From: Amycolatopsis sp. CA-126428
GTDB lineage: Bacteria; Actinomycetota; Actinomycetes; Mycobacteriales; Pseudonocardiaceae
Length of the DNA stretch: 64,000 nucleotides
Reading direction: 5' to 3'
Assembly: GCF_002904335.1 (NCBI RefSeq)
Contig: NZ_PPHF01000187.1
Span: 62,001-126,000 of the forward strand
The notes below the pieces were generated by a model. The model searched no databases. It saw nothing but the letters and a program-made list of their open reading frames with translations, and was not told where the DNA came from. The position numbers were made by a program, and so were the translations under genes. Shown piece by piece: positions 42,893-50,757 of this stretch (position 1 is its first letter; each line of letters starts with the position of its first letter).

Positions 42893-44319
42893 TGACCAGT
42901 ACTGAAGCCCCGCGCGCCAAGGGGCGCATCGTGTCGGTGACCGGTCCGGTCGTCGACGTCGAGTTCCCGCGCGGTTCCGTCCCCGAGCAGTTCAACGCCC
43001 TCAAGGTCGAGATCGAGTTCGAGCAGCTCCGCAAGACGGTGACGCTCGAGGTCGCCTCCCACCTGGGTGACAACCTCGTCCGCACCATCTCCCTGCAGCC
43101 GCAGGACGGCCTGGTGCGCGGCGCCGAGGTCACCGACACCGGCGGCCCGATCACGGTCCCGGTCGGCGACAAGGTCAAGGGCCACGTCTACAACGCCCTC
43201 GGCGAGTGCCTCGACGAGCCCGGCTACGGCGATGACCTCGAGCGCTGGGGCATCCACCGCAACGCGCCGTCCTTCGACCAGCTCGAGGGCAAGACCGAGA
43301 TGCTGGAGACCGGCCTCAAGGTCGTCGACCTGCTCACCCCGTACGTCCAGGGCGGCAAGATCGGCCTGTTCGGCGGGGCTGGCGTCGGCAAGACGGTGCT
43401 CATCAAGGAGATGATCACCCGCGTCGCCCGGAACTTCGGCGGTACCTCGGTGTTCGCCGGCGTCGGCGAGCGCACCCGTGAGGGCAACGACCTCTTCCTG
43501 GAGATGTCCGAGGACGGCGTCATCAACGACACCGCCCTCATCTTCGGCCAGATGGACGAGCCGCCGGGCACCCGCATGCGGGTCGCGCTGTCCGCGCTGA
43601 CCATGGCGGAGTACTTCCGCGACGTCCAGAACCAGGACGTGCTGCTGTTCATCGACAACATCTTCCGGTTCACCCAGGCCGGCTCGGAGGTGTCGACCCT
43701 GCTGGGCCGCATGCCGTCGGCCGTGGGTTACCAGCCGACGCTGGCCGACGAGATGGGGCAGCTGCAGGAGCGGATCACCTCGACCCGGGGTCGCTCGATC
43801 ACCTCGATGCAGGCGATCTACGTCCCCGCGGACGACTACACCGACCCGGCCCCGGCCGCGACGTTCGCCCACCTGGACGCCACCACCGAGCTCTCCCGGT
43901 CGGTGTTCCAGAAGGGCATCTTCCCGGCGGTGGACCCGCTGGCGTCGACGTCGACGATCCTCGACCCGGCCATCGTCGGTGAGGACCACTACCGCGTCGC
44001 CTCCGAGGTCATCCGGATCCTGCAGAAGTACAAGGAACTGCAGGACATCATCGCGATCCTCGGTATGGACGAGCTGTCGGAAGAGGACAAGCTGACCGTT
44101 CAGCGCGCGCGCCGCATCGAGCGGTTCCTGTCGCAGAACATGCTGGTCGCCGAGGCGTTCACGCAGATCCCGGGCTCGACGGTGCCGCTGTCGGAGACCA
44201 TCGAGTCGTTCGACCGCATCACCAAGGGTGACTTCGACCACTACCCGGAGCAGGCGTTCCTGGGTATCGGTGGCCTCGAGGACCTCGAGAAGAAGTACAA
44301 GGAAATCACCAAGAAGTGA
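42892..44319 (+). CDS. atpD: ATP synthase F1 subunit beta
   Basis: This 475-residue catalytic subunit has the P-loop GGAGVGKT, the catalytic Glu in GERTREGND, and the Walker B LLFIDNIFRF. ATG 42892 is chosen over a TTG one codon earlier because AGGAAG lies upstream and it gives the TGATG coupling with atpG. It is followed by a strong hairpin before atpC. Confidence 0.97.
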   Translation: MTSTEAPRAKGRIVSVTGPVVDVEFPRGSVPEQFNALKVEIEFEQLRKTVTLEVASHLGDNLVRTISLQPQDGLVRGAEVTDTGGPITVPVGDKVKGHVYNALGECLDEPGYGDDLERWGIHRNAPSFDQLEGKTEMLETGLKVVDLLTPYVQGGKIGLFGGAGVGKTVLIKEMITRVARNFGGTSVFAGVGERTREGNDLFLEMSEDGVINDTALIFGQMDEPPGTRMRVALSALTMAEYFRDVQNQDVLLFIDNIFRFTQAGSEVSTLLGRMPSAVGYQPTLADEMGQLQERITSTRGRSITSMQAIYVPADDYTDPAPAATFAHLDATTELSRSVFQKGIFPAVDPLASTSTILDPAIVGEDHYRVASEVIRILQKYKELQDIIAILGMDELSEEDKLTVQRARRIERFLSQNMLVAEAFTQIPGSTVPLSETIESFDRITKGDFDHYPEQAFLGIGGLEDLEKKYKEITKK

Positions 44320-44343
44320 TGCGTCAGCAGACGCAGTCGAGGG

Positions 44344-44383
44344 CGGCGGGGGCAGTGTCCTATGTGGACTCAAGCCCCCGCCG
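44344..44383 (+). terminator. Hairpin between atpD and atpC
   Basis: CGGCGGGGGC (44344-44353) and GCCCCCGCCG (44374-44383) form a perfect 10-bp stem with a 20-base loop, followed by TTCTCAT. It lies 24 bp after atpD inside the operon. It could attenuate readthrough or stabilise the upstream mRNA. Confidence 0.65.
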
Positions 44384-44446
44384 TTCTCATACCAGGAGAC
44401 AGACCTATTACACTCGGTGGTAACACCCCGAGCGAAGGAGTGCTAC

Positions 44447-44812
44447 GTGGCTGAGATGTCCGTGGAGCTGGTGGCCGTCGAGCGCCGTCTCTGGTCGGGT
44501 ACTGCCACTTTCGTGGTGGCCCAGACCACCGAGGGCGAGATCGGCATCATGGCCGGTCACGAACCCGTGCTCGGGCAGCTGGTCGAGGGTGGCGTGGTCA
44601 AGGTGACGACCACCGACGGCGAGACGGTCTGCGCGGCCGTCCACGGCGGGTTCCTCTCCGTGACCGGTACCGGGGTGAGCATCCTCGCCGAGAGCGCCGA
44701 GCTCTCGGACGAGATCGACGTCGAGGCAGCCAAGGCGGCCCTGACCGGGGACGACGAAACCGAGCGGGCGAGGGCTTCGGCCCAGCTCCGCGCAGCGGGT
44801 CAGTCGGCCTGA
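44447..44812 (+). CDS. atpC: ATP synthase F1 subunit epsilon
   Basis: This 121-residue protein has the N-terminal beta sandwich (MSVELVAVERRLWSG, IMAGHEPVLGQL) and a short C-terminal helical arm (EAAKAALTGDDETERARASA). The GTG at 44447 is chosen because GAAGGAG ends six bases upstream. It connects gamma to the c-ring and can inhibit hydrolysis. It is separated from atpD by 127 bp holding a hairpin and possible promoter sequence (TATTACACT). Confidence 0.93.
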   Translation: MAEMSVELVAVERRLWSGTATFVVAQTTEGEIGIMAGHEPVLGQLVEGGVVKVTTTDGETVCAAVHGGFLSVTGTGVSILAESAELSDEIDVEAAKAALTGDDETERARASAQLRAAGQSA

Positions 44813-44837
44813 GCGCGAGACGGGCAGGAGCCGGGCC

Positions 44838-45272
44838 GTGAAGATCACCGTGGTCGTAGCAGGGCTCCTGATCGTGCTCGCGGTGCTGGCCGCCTGGTAC
44901 GGCCAGCGGTGGATCCGGATGCGCCGCGGTGGTGGCGTGAGCGTCGCGCTGCGGTGGCGTCCGGACAACCCGCGGTCCAGCTGGCACCTGGGGCTCGGCC
45001 GCTACGAGGGCGACGAGTTCGTCTGGTACCGGGTGTGGAGCCTGCGCACCGGCGCGGACCGCGTCTTCCAGCGCGAAAGCATGCAGATCGCCGACCGCCG
45101 GGACCCGTCCGGCACCGAGGCCTACGCCGTTCCCGAGGGCTCGACGGTCCTGCGCTGCGAGTCGGAGACCCAGGAGGCGATCGAGATCGCCATGGGCCCG
45201 GGTGCGCTGACGGGCTTCCTTTCGTGGCTCGAGTCCGCCCCGCCCGGGCGGCGCCTTCCGCGCGCCTCGTAG
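44838..45272 (+). CDS. DUF2550 membrane-anchored protein
   Basis: This 144-residue protein has one N-terminal membrane helix (VVVAGLLIVLAVLAAWYGQR) and a cytoplasmic or external beta-rich PH-like domain (SVALRWRPDNPRSSWHLGLG). It follows atpC by 25 bp, the same place as its mycobacterial homologs after the ATP synthase operon. Function is unknown; constant linkage to atpC suggests cotranscription. GTG start. Confidence 0.9.
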   Translation: MKITVVVAGLLIVLAVLAAWYGQRWIRMRRGGGVSVALRWRPDNPRSSWHLGLGRYEGDEFVWYRVWSLRTGADRVFQRESMQIADRRDPSGTEAYAVPEGSTVLRCESETQEAIEIAMGPGALTGFLSWLESAPPGRRLPRAS

Positions 45273-45291
45273 CGGGCTTACCGTGGAGGCC

Positions 45292-45612
45292 ATGATTCTC
45301 ATCGTGGTCAAGTTCCCGGTCAAAGCCGAGCACGCGGAAAACTGGCCGGACATCGTCGCGGACTACACCGCGAACACCCGCGCCGAGGCCGGCAACCGGT
45401 TCTTCGAGTGGTCCCGCAGCCTCGAGGACAAGAACACGTACGTGCTGGTCGAAGGCTTTGACGGGCAGGACGCGGCCGTCGCGCACGTCGGCTCCGACCA
45501 CTTCAAGTGGGCGGTCGAGAACCTGGGTGCGTACATCTCCGACAACCCGCGGATCATCAACGTCCAGGACGCCTCCGACTGGGGCCCGATGGCCGAGATT
45601 TCCCCCCACTAA
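45292..45612 (+). CDS. Antibiotic biosynthesis monooxygenase (ABM)-like protein
   Basis: This 106-residue protein begins MILIVVKFPVKAEHAENW and has NRFFEWSRSLEDKNTYVLVE and a late HF (GSDHFKWAVENLG), matching the dimeric alpha+beta-barrel ABM domain. These include quinol monooxygenases and heme-degrading proteins; no cofactor residue settles the activity. ATG 45292 is chosen; GTG 45283 adds three residues. It lies nine bases before the EPSP synthase gene, suggesting a shared transcript. Confidence 0.85.
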   Translation: MILIVVKFPVKAEHAENWPDIVADYTANTRAEAGNRFFEWSRSLEDKNTYVLVEGFDGQDAAVAHVGSDHFKWAVENLGAYISDNPRIINVQDASDWGPMAEISPH

Positions 45613-45621
45613 ACTCACGGT

Positions 45622-46860
45622 GTGACTCTCGTCGAGATCCCCGGCTCCAAGTCCGTCACCGCCCGTGGCCTGTTCCTGGCCGCCGCCGCGCACGGCACCA
45701 CCGTGCTCGGCCGTCCGTTGCACTCGGACGACACCGAGGGCTTCGCCGAGGGCCTGGTCAAGCTCGGTTACCGCGTCGATCGGCAGCCGGGCGAGTGGAC
45801 CATCGAGGGCCGGCCGTCGGGCCCGGGAGTCGCCGAAGCCGACGTCTTCTGCCGGGACGGCGCCACGACGGCCCGGTTCCTGCCCGCGCTGGCCGCGGCC
45901 GGCACCGGCACCTTCCGCTTCGACGCCTCCGACCAGATGCGCCGCCGCCCGCTGGGGCCGCTCACCGACGCCCTGCAGGAGCTGGGCGTCGACCTCGAGT
46001 TCCGCGGCGAGCCGGGCCACCACCCGCTGACCGTCCGCGCGAACGGCATCAAGGGCGGCGAGCTAACCCTCGACGCGGGGTTGTCCTCGCAGTTCCTGAC
46101 GGCGTTGCTGCTGGTCGGGCCGCTGACCGCGGAGGGCCTGCGGATCACGGTGACCGACCTCGTGTCGGTGCCGTACGTCGAGATCACGCTGGAGATGATG
46201 CGCCGCTTCGGCGTCGACGTCCGCCGCGAGGGGCAGACGTTCGTGGTCCCGGCGCAGCCGTACCAGGGGTGCGAGTACCCGGTGGAGCCCGACGCGTCGA
46301 CGGCGAGCTACTTCCTGGCCGCGGCGGCGGTCACCGGCCGCACGGTGACCATCCCGGGCCTCGGCTCGGACGCCCTGCAGGGCGACGTGAAGTTCGCCGA
46401 CGTGCTGCGGGAGATGGGCGCGCACGTCGACCTGACGCCGGACTCGGTAACGGTCGCGGGCCCGTCGGACGGCCTGCGCGGCATCACGGTGAACATGCGG
46501 GACATCTCCGACACGGTCCCGACCCTGGCGGCGATCGCGCCGTTCGCCTCCGGCCCGGTGCGCATCGAGGACGTCTACAACACGCGCATCAAGGAGTGCG
46601 ACCGGCTCGACGCGTGCGAGGAGAACCTGCGCGCGATGGGCATCGAGGTGGCGACCGGCCGCGACTGGATCGAGATCCAGCCGGGGGAGCCCACGGGCAC
46701 CGTGGTGTCGTGCCGCCGCGACCACCGGATCGCGATGGCGTTCAGCATCACGGGCTTGCTGGTCGACGGCGTGACCCTGGACGATCCGGACTGCGTGAAG
46801 AAGACCTTCCCCGGCTTCCACCAGGCCCTCGCCGACTTGCGTGAGCAGTGGGCCTCGTGA
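45622..46860 (+). CDS. aroA: Divergent EPSP synthase (3-phosphoshikimate 1-carboxyvinyltransferase)
   Basis: This 412-residue protein has the two-domain inverse alpha/beta fold. Motifs: GSKSVTAR near the start (the usual Asn before the Arg is Ala), DGATTARFLPALAAAG in place of the normal GNAGTxxR PEP loop, SSQFLTALLLVGPL for shikimate-3-phosphate, NTRIKECDRLDA (Cys for Ser) and DHRIAMAFSI. So substrate-binding residues are kept while the PEP/glyphosate loop is atypical. Established reaction: EPSP formation in the shikimate pathway. Its location beside cobalamin adenosyltransferase and murA suggests a second, non-housekeeping copy, but the rest of the genome is not visible. Confidence 0.87.
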   Translation: MTLVEIPGSKSVTARGLFLAAAAHGTTVLGRPLHSDDTEGFAEGLVKLGYRVDRQPGEWTIEGRPSGPGVAEADVFCRDGATTARFLPALAAAGTGTFRFDASDQMRRRPLGPLTDALQELGVDLEFRGEPGHHPLTVRANGIKGGELTLDAGLSSQFLTALLLVGPLTAEGLRITVTDLVSVPYVEITLEMMRRFGVDVRREGQTFVVPAQPYQGCEYPVEPDASTASYFLAAAAVTGRTVTIPGLGSDALQGDVKFADVLREMGAHVDLTPDSVTVAGPSDGLRGITVNMRDISDTVPTLAAIAPFASGPVRIEDVYNTRIKECDRLDACEENLRAMGIEVATGRDWIEIQPGEPTGTVVSCRRDHRIAMAFSITGLLVDGVTLDDPDCVKKTFPGFHQALADLREQWAS

Positions 46861-46896
46861 GTGGTAAGGCGGGTTCTAACCCGCCTTACCACTCAC
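46857..46896. terminator. Bidirectional terminator with a 19-bp perfect stem
   Basis: Arms 46857-46875 and 46878-46896 are fully complementary with a 2-base centre (CT); the left arm begins inside the EPSP synthase stop codon (GTGAGTGGTAAGGCGGGTT). It lies between two convergent genes and would stop transcription from both sides. Confidence 0.88.
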
Positions 46897-46914
46897 GGCA
46901 ACTTGCGCCGGGAC

Positions 46915-47490
46915 CTACTGGGGCTGCCCGCCCGGTGCCCACAGCACGTCACCCTCGGGATTGGCCAGCCGGGCGAGGATGAACAGCAGGTCCGACAGCC
47001 GGTTCAGGTACTTCAGCGCGATCGGGTTCGTCGTCTCCGGCTCCGCCTCGTAGAGGGCCCAGGCCGAGCGCTCCGCGCGTCGCGACACCGTGCGCGCCTG
47101 GTGCAGGAACGCCGCCCCCGGGGTGCCGCCCGGCAGGATGAACGACGTCAGCTTCGGCAACCGCTCGTTGAACTCGTCGCACCAGTTCTCGAGCCGGGAG
47201 ACGTACTCCTCGGTGATCCGCAGCGGCGGGTACGGCGGGTCGTCGGAGATCGGCAGGCAGAGGTCGGCCCCGACGTCGAAGAGATCGTTCTGCACCGTGC
47301 GCAGCACGTCCGTCACCTCGGCCGGCAGGCCGCCGACCGCGATCGCCAGGCCGAGCACCGAGTTCGTCTCGTCCGTGTCCGCGTACGCGCCCAGGCGTGG
47401 GGACGTCTTCGGCACGCGGGACCCGTCGCCGAGCGCGGTCGTGCCGTTGTCGCCGACCTTCGTGTAGACGCGGTTGATGCGAACGACCAT
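46915..47490 (-). CDS. PduO-type cob(I)alamin adenosyltransferase
   Basis: This 191-residue protein has the PduO/MMAB motifs TKVGDNGTTALGDGSRVPK (ATP-binding), GAYADTDETNSVLG, TVQNDLFDVGADL, and SRRAERSA with YLNRLSDLLFILAR at the end. It makes adenosylcobalamin, the cofactor of the MeaA-type mutase encoded 7 kb away. The ATG at 47490 is the first after a divergent gap of 61 bp to murA. The frame continues upstream over murA, which is a shadow. Confidence 0.93.
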   Translation of the reverse strand: MVVRINRVYTKVGDNGTTALGDGSRVPKTSPRLGAYADTDETNSVLGLAIAVGGLPAEVTDVLRTVQNDLFDVGADLCLPISDDPPYPPLRITEEYVSRLENWCDEFNERLPKLTSFILPGGTPGAAFLHQARTVSRRAERSAWALYEAEPETTNPIALKYLNRLSDLLFILARLANPEGDVLWAPGGQPQ

Positions 47491-47551
47491 GAACCCACCA
47501 TAGCGGCCCCCGCCCGGGCCGAATCCGGGCGAGAGGGCATGATTGGCGGCC

Positions 47552-48826
47552 ATGAGCGAGCACTTCGACGTGCATGGCGGAGCCCGGCTGGTCGGCGAGG
47601 TCGACGTGGTCGGCGCCAAGAACAGCGTGCTGAAGCTGATGGCCGCGGCACTGCTGGCCGAGGGCACCACGACCATCACGAACTGCCCGCAGATCCTCGA
47701 CGTCCCGCTGATGGGCGACGTGCTGCGGAGCGTCGGCTGCGAGGTCGTGATCGAGGGCGACACCGCCACCATCACGACGCCGGCCGAGCTGTCGCACCGC
47801 GCGGATTCGGCGGCGATGGGCAAGCTGCGCGCGTCCGTCTGCGTGCTGGGGCCGCTGGTCGGCCGGCTGAAGCAGGCCGTCGTGGCGCTGCCGGGCGGCG
47901 ACGCGATCGGCTCGCGCCCGCTGGACATGCACCAGAACGGCCTGCGCAAGCTGGGCGCGACGAGCACGATCGAGCACGGCTGCGTCGTCGCGAAGGCCGA
48001 GACGCTGGTCGGCGCGCAGATCTGGCTGGACTTCCCGAGCGTCGGCGCGACCGAGAACATCCTGATGGCGGCCGTGCTGGCCGAGGGCACCACGGTGATC
48101 GACAACTGCGCGCGCGAGCCGGAGATCGTCGACATCTGCACGATGCTCATCGAGATGGGCGCGAAGATCGAGGGCGCCGGCACGTCGACGCTGACCGTGC
48201 ACGGCGTGGAGCAGCTGCACCCGACCACGCACAGCGTGATCGGCGACCGGATCGTGGGCGCCACCTGGGCGTTCGCCGCCTCGATGTCCCGCGGCGACAT
48301 CACCGTGCGCGGGGTCAACCCGCACCACCTCGACCTGGTGCTGAACAAGCTCCAGCTGGCCGGCGCGGACGTCGAAACGTTCGGGGACAAGGGTTTCCGC
48401 GTGGTCCAGCCGGAGCGCCCGAAGGCGGTCGACTGGGTGACGCTGCCGTACCCCGGCTTCGCGACCGACCTGCAGCCGTTCGCGGTGGCGCTGTCGGCGG
48501 TGTCGGAAGGCACGTCGATGATCACGGAGAACGTCTACGAGGCGCGCTTCCGCTTCATCGAAGAGATGGTCAGGTTGTCGGGCGACGCCCGCACGGACGG
48601 CCACCACGCGGTGGTCCGCGGCGTCGAACGGCTCTCGAGCGCGCCGGTCTGGGCGTCGGACATCCGCGCGGGCGCGGGGCTGGTGCTCGCCGGCCTGTGC
48701 GCGGACGGCGTCACCGAGGTCTGGGACGTCTTCCACATCGACCGCGGCTACCCGCACTTCGTCGAGAACCTGAACCGCCTGGGCGCGAACATCAAGCGCG
48801 TCACGGGCGAGCCTGAGCGGAAGTGA
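47552..48826 (+). CDS. murA: UDP-N-acetylglucosamine 1-carboxyvinyltransferase
   Basis: This 424-residue enzyme has KNSVLKLMAAALLAEG near the start and the active-site loop LPGGDAIGSRPLDMH. The residue that is Cys115 in E. coli is Asp117 here, as in Mycobacterium tuberculosis, which gives natural resistance to fosfomycin because the drug alkylates the Cys. It performs the first committed step of peptidoglycan synthesis. It starts at an ATG close to the divergent adenosyltransferase promoter. Confidence 0.96.
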   Translation: MSEHFDVHGGARLVGEVDVVGAKNSVLKLMAAALLAEGTTTITNCPQILDVPLMGDVLRSVGCEVVIEGDTATITTPAELSHRADSAAMGKLRASVCVLGPLVGRLKQAVVALPGGDAIGSRPLDMHQNGLRKLGATSTIEHGCVVAKAETLVGAQIWLDFPSVGATENILMAAVLAEGTTVIDNCAREPEIVDICTMLIEMGAKIEGAGTSTLTVHGVEQLHPTTHSVIGDRIVGATWAFAASMSRGDITVRGVNPHHLDLVLNKLQLAGADVETFGDKGFRVVQPERPKAVDWVTLPYPGFATDLQPFAVALSAVSEGTSMITENVYEARFRFIEEMVRLSGDARTDGHHAVVRGVERLSSAPVWASDIRAGAGLVLAGLCADGVTEVWDVFHIDRGYPHFVENLNRLGANIKRVTGEPERK

Positions 48827-48827
48827 G

Positions 48828-49421
48828 TCACCCACCCTGCGCGCCCAGTGCGCGCAGGGCGTACTCCACGAGCCGGTCCGGGTAGTCGGGCTCGGCGGGC
48901 GCCTGCCGGACCACCAGGCGCCAGTAGATCGGCGCGGCCAGCACGTCCAGCGCCATCTCCAGGTCGAGGTCTCCGGGCAGTTCGCCGCGCGCGATGGCCC
49001 GGCGCAACATCACTTCGCCGACCTCGCGGCGCGTTCTGCCGATCTGCTCGCGCGTGCTGCGGTTGCGCTCCGGGTTCCGCGCGTCCTCCGCGATCACGTC
49101 CGGCAGGATCCGCGAGAACAGCGGGTGCGTCAGCCAGTCGATCAGGGCTTGCATCGTCTCCCGCAGGTCGCCGCGCAGTGATCCGGTGTCCACGTCGGCC
49201 GCGCGGGTCACGCTGAACTCCGTGAGGACCGCGGCGATCATTGCGTCCTTCGACCGCCAGCGCCGGTAGAGCGCGCTCTTGCCGACCCCGGCGCGTTTCG
49301 CCACCGCCTCCATCGACAGCCGGCCGTAGCCCTGGTCGGCCAGTTCCTGCAGGACGGCGTCGGTGATGGCCTGCGTGACCTCGGGCTGGAGGACCGCGGC
49401 GCCGGTCGGGGTGCGTGCCAT
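48828..49421 (-). CDS. TetR-family repressor
   Basis: This 197-residue protein has an N-terminal HTH (LADQGYGRLSMEAVAKRAGV then GKSALYRRWRSK) and a ligand domain with TetR_C-type helices (LIDWLTHPLFSRILPDVIAE). It faces the SnoaL-like operon across a 93-bp gap with two matching palindromes (49441-49462 and 49475-49490), so it probably represses both itself and the operon. The inducer is unknown. Confidence 0.9.
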   Translation of the reverse strand: MARTPTGAAVLQPEVTQAITDAVLQELADQGYGRLSMEAVAKRAGVGKSALYRRWRSKDAMIAAVLTEFSVTRAADVDTGSLRGDLRETMQALIDWLTHPLFSRILPDVIAEDARNPERNRSTREQIGRTRREVGEVMLRRAIARGELPGDLDLEMALDVLAAPIYWRLVVRQAPAEPDYPDRLVEYALRALGAQGG

Positions 49422-49440
49422 GGGGGCAGTCTAGCGGGTG

Positions 49441-49490
49441 GACGGGACGGTACCGTCCCGTCTAGGCTTGCGTCGGGACGGTACCGTCTC
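49441..49490. promoter_or_regulatory. Paired TetR operators, 31 bp apart
   Basis: The first site (49441-49462) is a perfect 22-bp palindrome centred on GACGGTACCGTC; the second repeats the same 12-bp core at 49477-49488 with one flank mismatch. Core centres are 31 bp apart, about three helical turns, so two dimers would bind the same face of the DNA. They lie between the divergent TetR gene and the SnoaL-like operon. Confidence 0.78.
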
Positions 49491-49514
49491 GTCCAAACCT
49501 TGAAGGAGGCTGCG

Positions 49515-49946
49515 ATGCGCGACTTCGTCGAGCACGCGCTCGATCTGCTGCTGAAGCACGACATGGCCGGGTTCGCCGGGCTTTGGGCCGAGGACGGCGT
49601 GCTCGAGTTCCCGTTCGCCGGGCCGGGCTACCCGAAGCGCGTCGAAGGGCGCGATGCGATCCGCGAATACCTGCGCGACTACCCGAACCTGCTGGACATC
49701 CGCGAAGTCACCGCGAAGACCGTGCACGAAACCACCGACCCGGCCGTGGTCGTCGGCGAGTTCACCGTCGCCGGGGTCGTGGTGGCCCCGCAGAAGCCGT
49801 ACGAGCTGTCGTACATCGCCGTGATCACCGTCGAGAACGGCGAGATCCGCCACTACCGCGACTACTGGAGCCCGCTCGCCGCGGCGGAGATCCTCGGCGG
49901 CGTCGAAGAGCTGACAGCGGCCTTCACCGGCGGCGACCGTGGCTGA
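49515..49946 (+). CDS. SnoaL/NTF2-like protein
   Basis: This 143-residue protein starts at an ATG with AAGGAGG. It has the cone-shaped SnoaL-like fold: helix start (MRDFVEHALDLLLKHDMAGF), VLEFPFAGPGYPKRVEGRDA and late strand YIAVITVENGEIRHYRDYW. Such domains include small isomerases, hydrolases and non-catalytic binders; no catalytic Asp/His pattern settles it. It heads an operon with an NmrA-like and a hydrolase gene under likely TetR control. Confidence 0.86.
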   Translation: MRDFVEHALDLLLKHDMAGFAGLWAEDGVLEFPFAGPGYPKRVEGRDAIREYLRDYPNLLDIREVTAKTVHETTDPAVVVGEFTVAGVVVAPQKPYELSYIAVITVENGEIRHYRDYWSPLAAAEILGGVEELTAAFTGGDRG

Positions 49947-50757
49947 CGTCCTGGTGCTCGGCGGCACCGGCACGACCGGCCGCCGGGTCGTCGCGGGCCT
50001 GCGCGCGGCGGGAGTCCCGGCCCGGGCGGCCACCCGGAAGCCGGCGGAGCCCGGTCAGGTCCGGTTCGACTGGGCCGACCGCTCGACCCACGCCGCCGCG
50101 CTGCGCGGGGCCGCCGCGGTGTACCTGCTGGCCCCGATCGGCGAGGCCTCGCCCGCGGTGCTGGTGGAGCCGTTCTTGGCGGACGCCCTTGATGCGGGCG
50201 TGCGGCGAGTCGTCCTGCTCAGCTCGTCGGCCGTCACCGAGGACACGCCCGGGCTCGGCGCACTGCCGCGGCTGGTGCGCGCGGCGCCGGAGTGGGCCGT
50301 GCTGAGGCCGTCCTGGTTCATGCAGAACTTCACCGGCGAGCACCTGGTCGCCCAGGGCGTGCGGGACGGCGAGATCGTCACGGCCACCGGCGACGCCCGG
50401 GTCGCGTTCGTCGACGCCGGTGACATCGCGGCGGTCGCCGTCCGCGCGCTGACCGATCCGGTACCGCACAACACCGAACACGTCCTGACCGGACCGGCGG
50501 CCTTGAGCTACGCCGAAGCGGCCGCGATCGTGGCCGCGCACCTCGGCCGCCCGGTGCGGCACCGCGCCGTCGGCACGGCCGAGTTCGCCGAGCACGTGGC
50601 GGCGTCGGGGATTCCCGCCGAGTTCGCCCGCGTGCTGGCCGCCCTCGACGAGGACATCCGCCGCGGCGCCGAAGACCGCGTCACCACGGTCGTCGAGCAG
50701 GTCGCCGGACGGCCGGCCCGGTCGTTCGAAACCTTTGTGCAGGAGGAGATCCGGTGA
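49939..50757 (+). CDS. NmrA-like NAD(P)-binding protein
   Basis: This 272-residue atypical SDR has the Rossmann motif VLGGTGTTGRRV, then LRPSWFMQNFTGEHLVAQGV and DIAAVAVRAL, typical of the NmrA/HSCARG branch, which lacks the catalytic Tyr of classical SDRs. It may be a reductase or an NADP sensor. It overlaps the SnoaL gene end by eight bases and the hydrolase start by four. Confidence 0.88.
   Translation: MADVLVLGGTGTTGRRVVAGLRAAGVPARAATRKPAEPGQVRFDWADRSTHAAALRGAAAVYLLAPIGEASPAVLVEPFLADALDAGVRRVVLLSSSAVTEDTPGLGALPRLVRAAPEWAVLRPSWFMQNFTGEHLVAQGVRDGEIVTATGDARVAFVDAGDIAAVAVRALTDPVPHNTEHVLTGPAALSYAEAAAIVAAHLGRPVRHRAVGTAEFAEHVAASGIPAEFARVLAALDEDIRRGAEDRVTTVVEQVAGRPARSFETFVQEEIR

Noticed and set aside
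35541..44812. Biosynthetic gene cluster
   Set aside because: The genes are wecA and the ATP synthase; no PKS, NRPS, terpene or RiPP signature was seen anywhere in the window.
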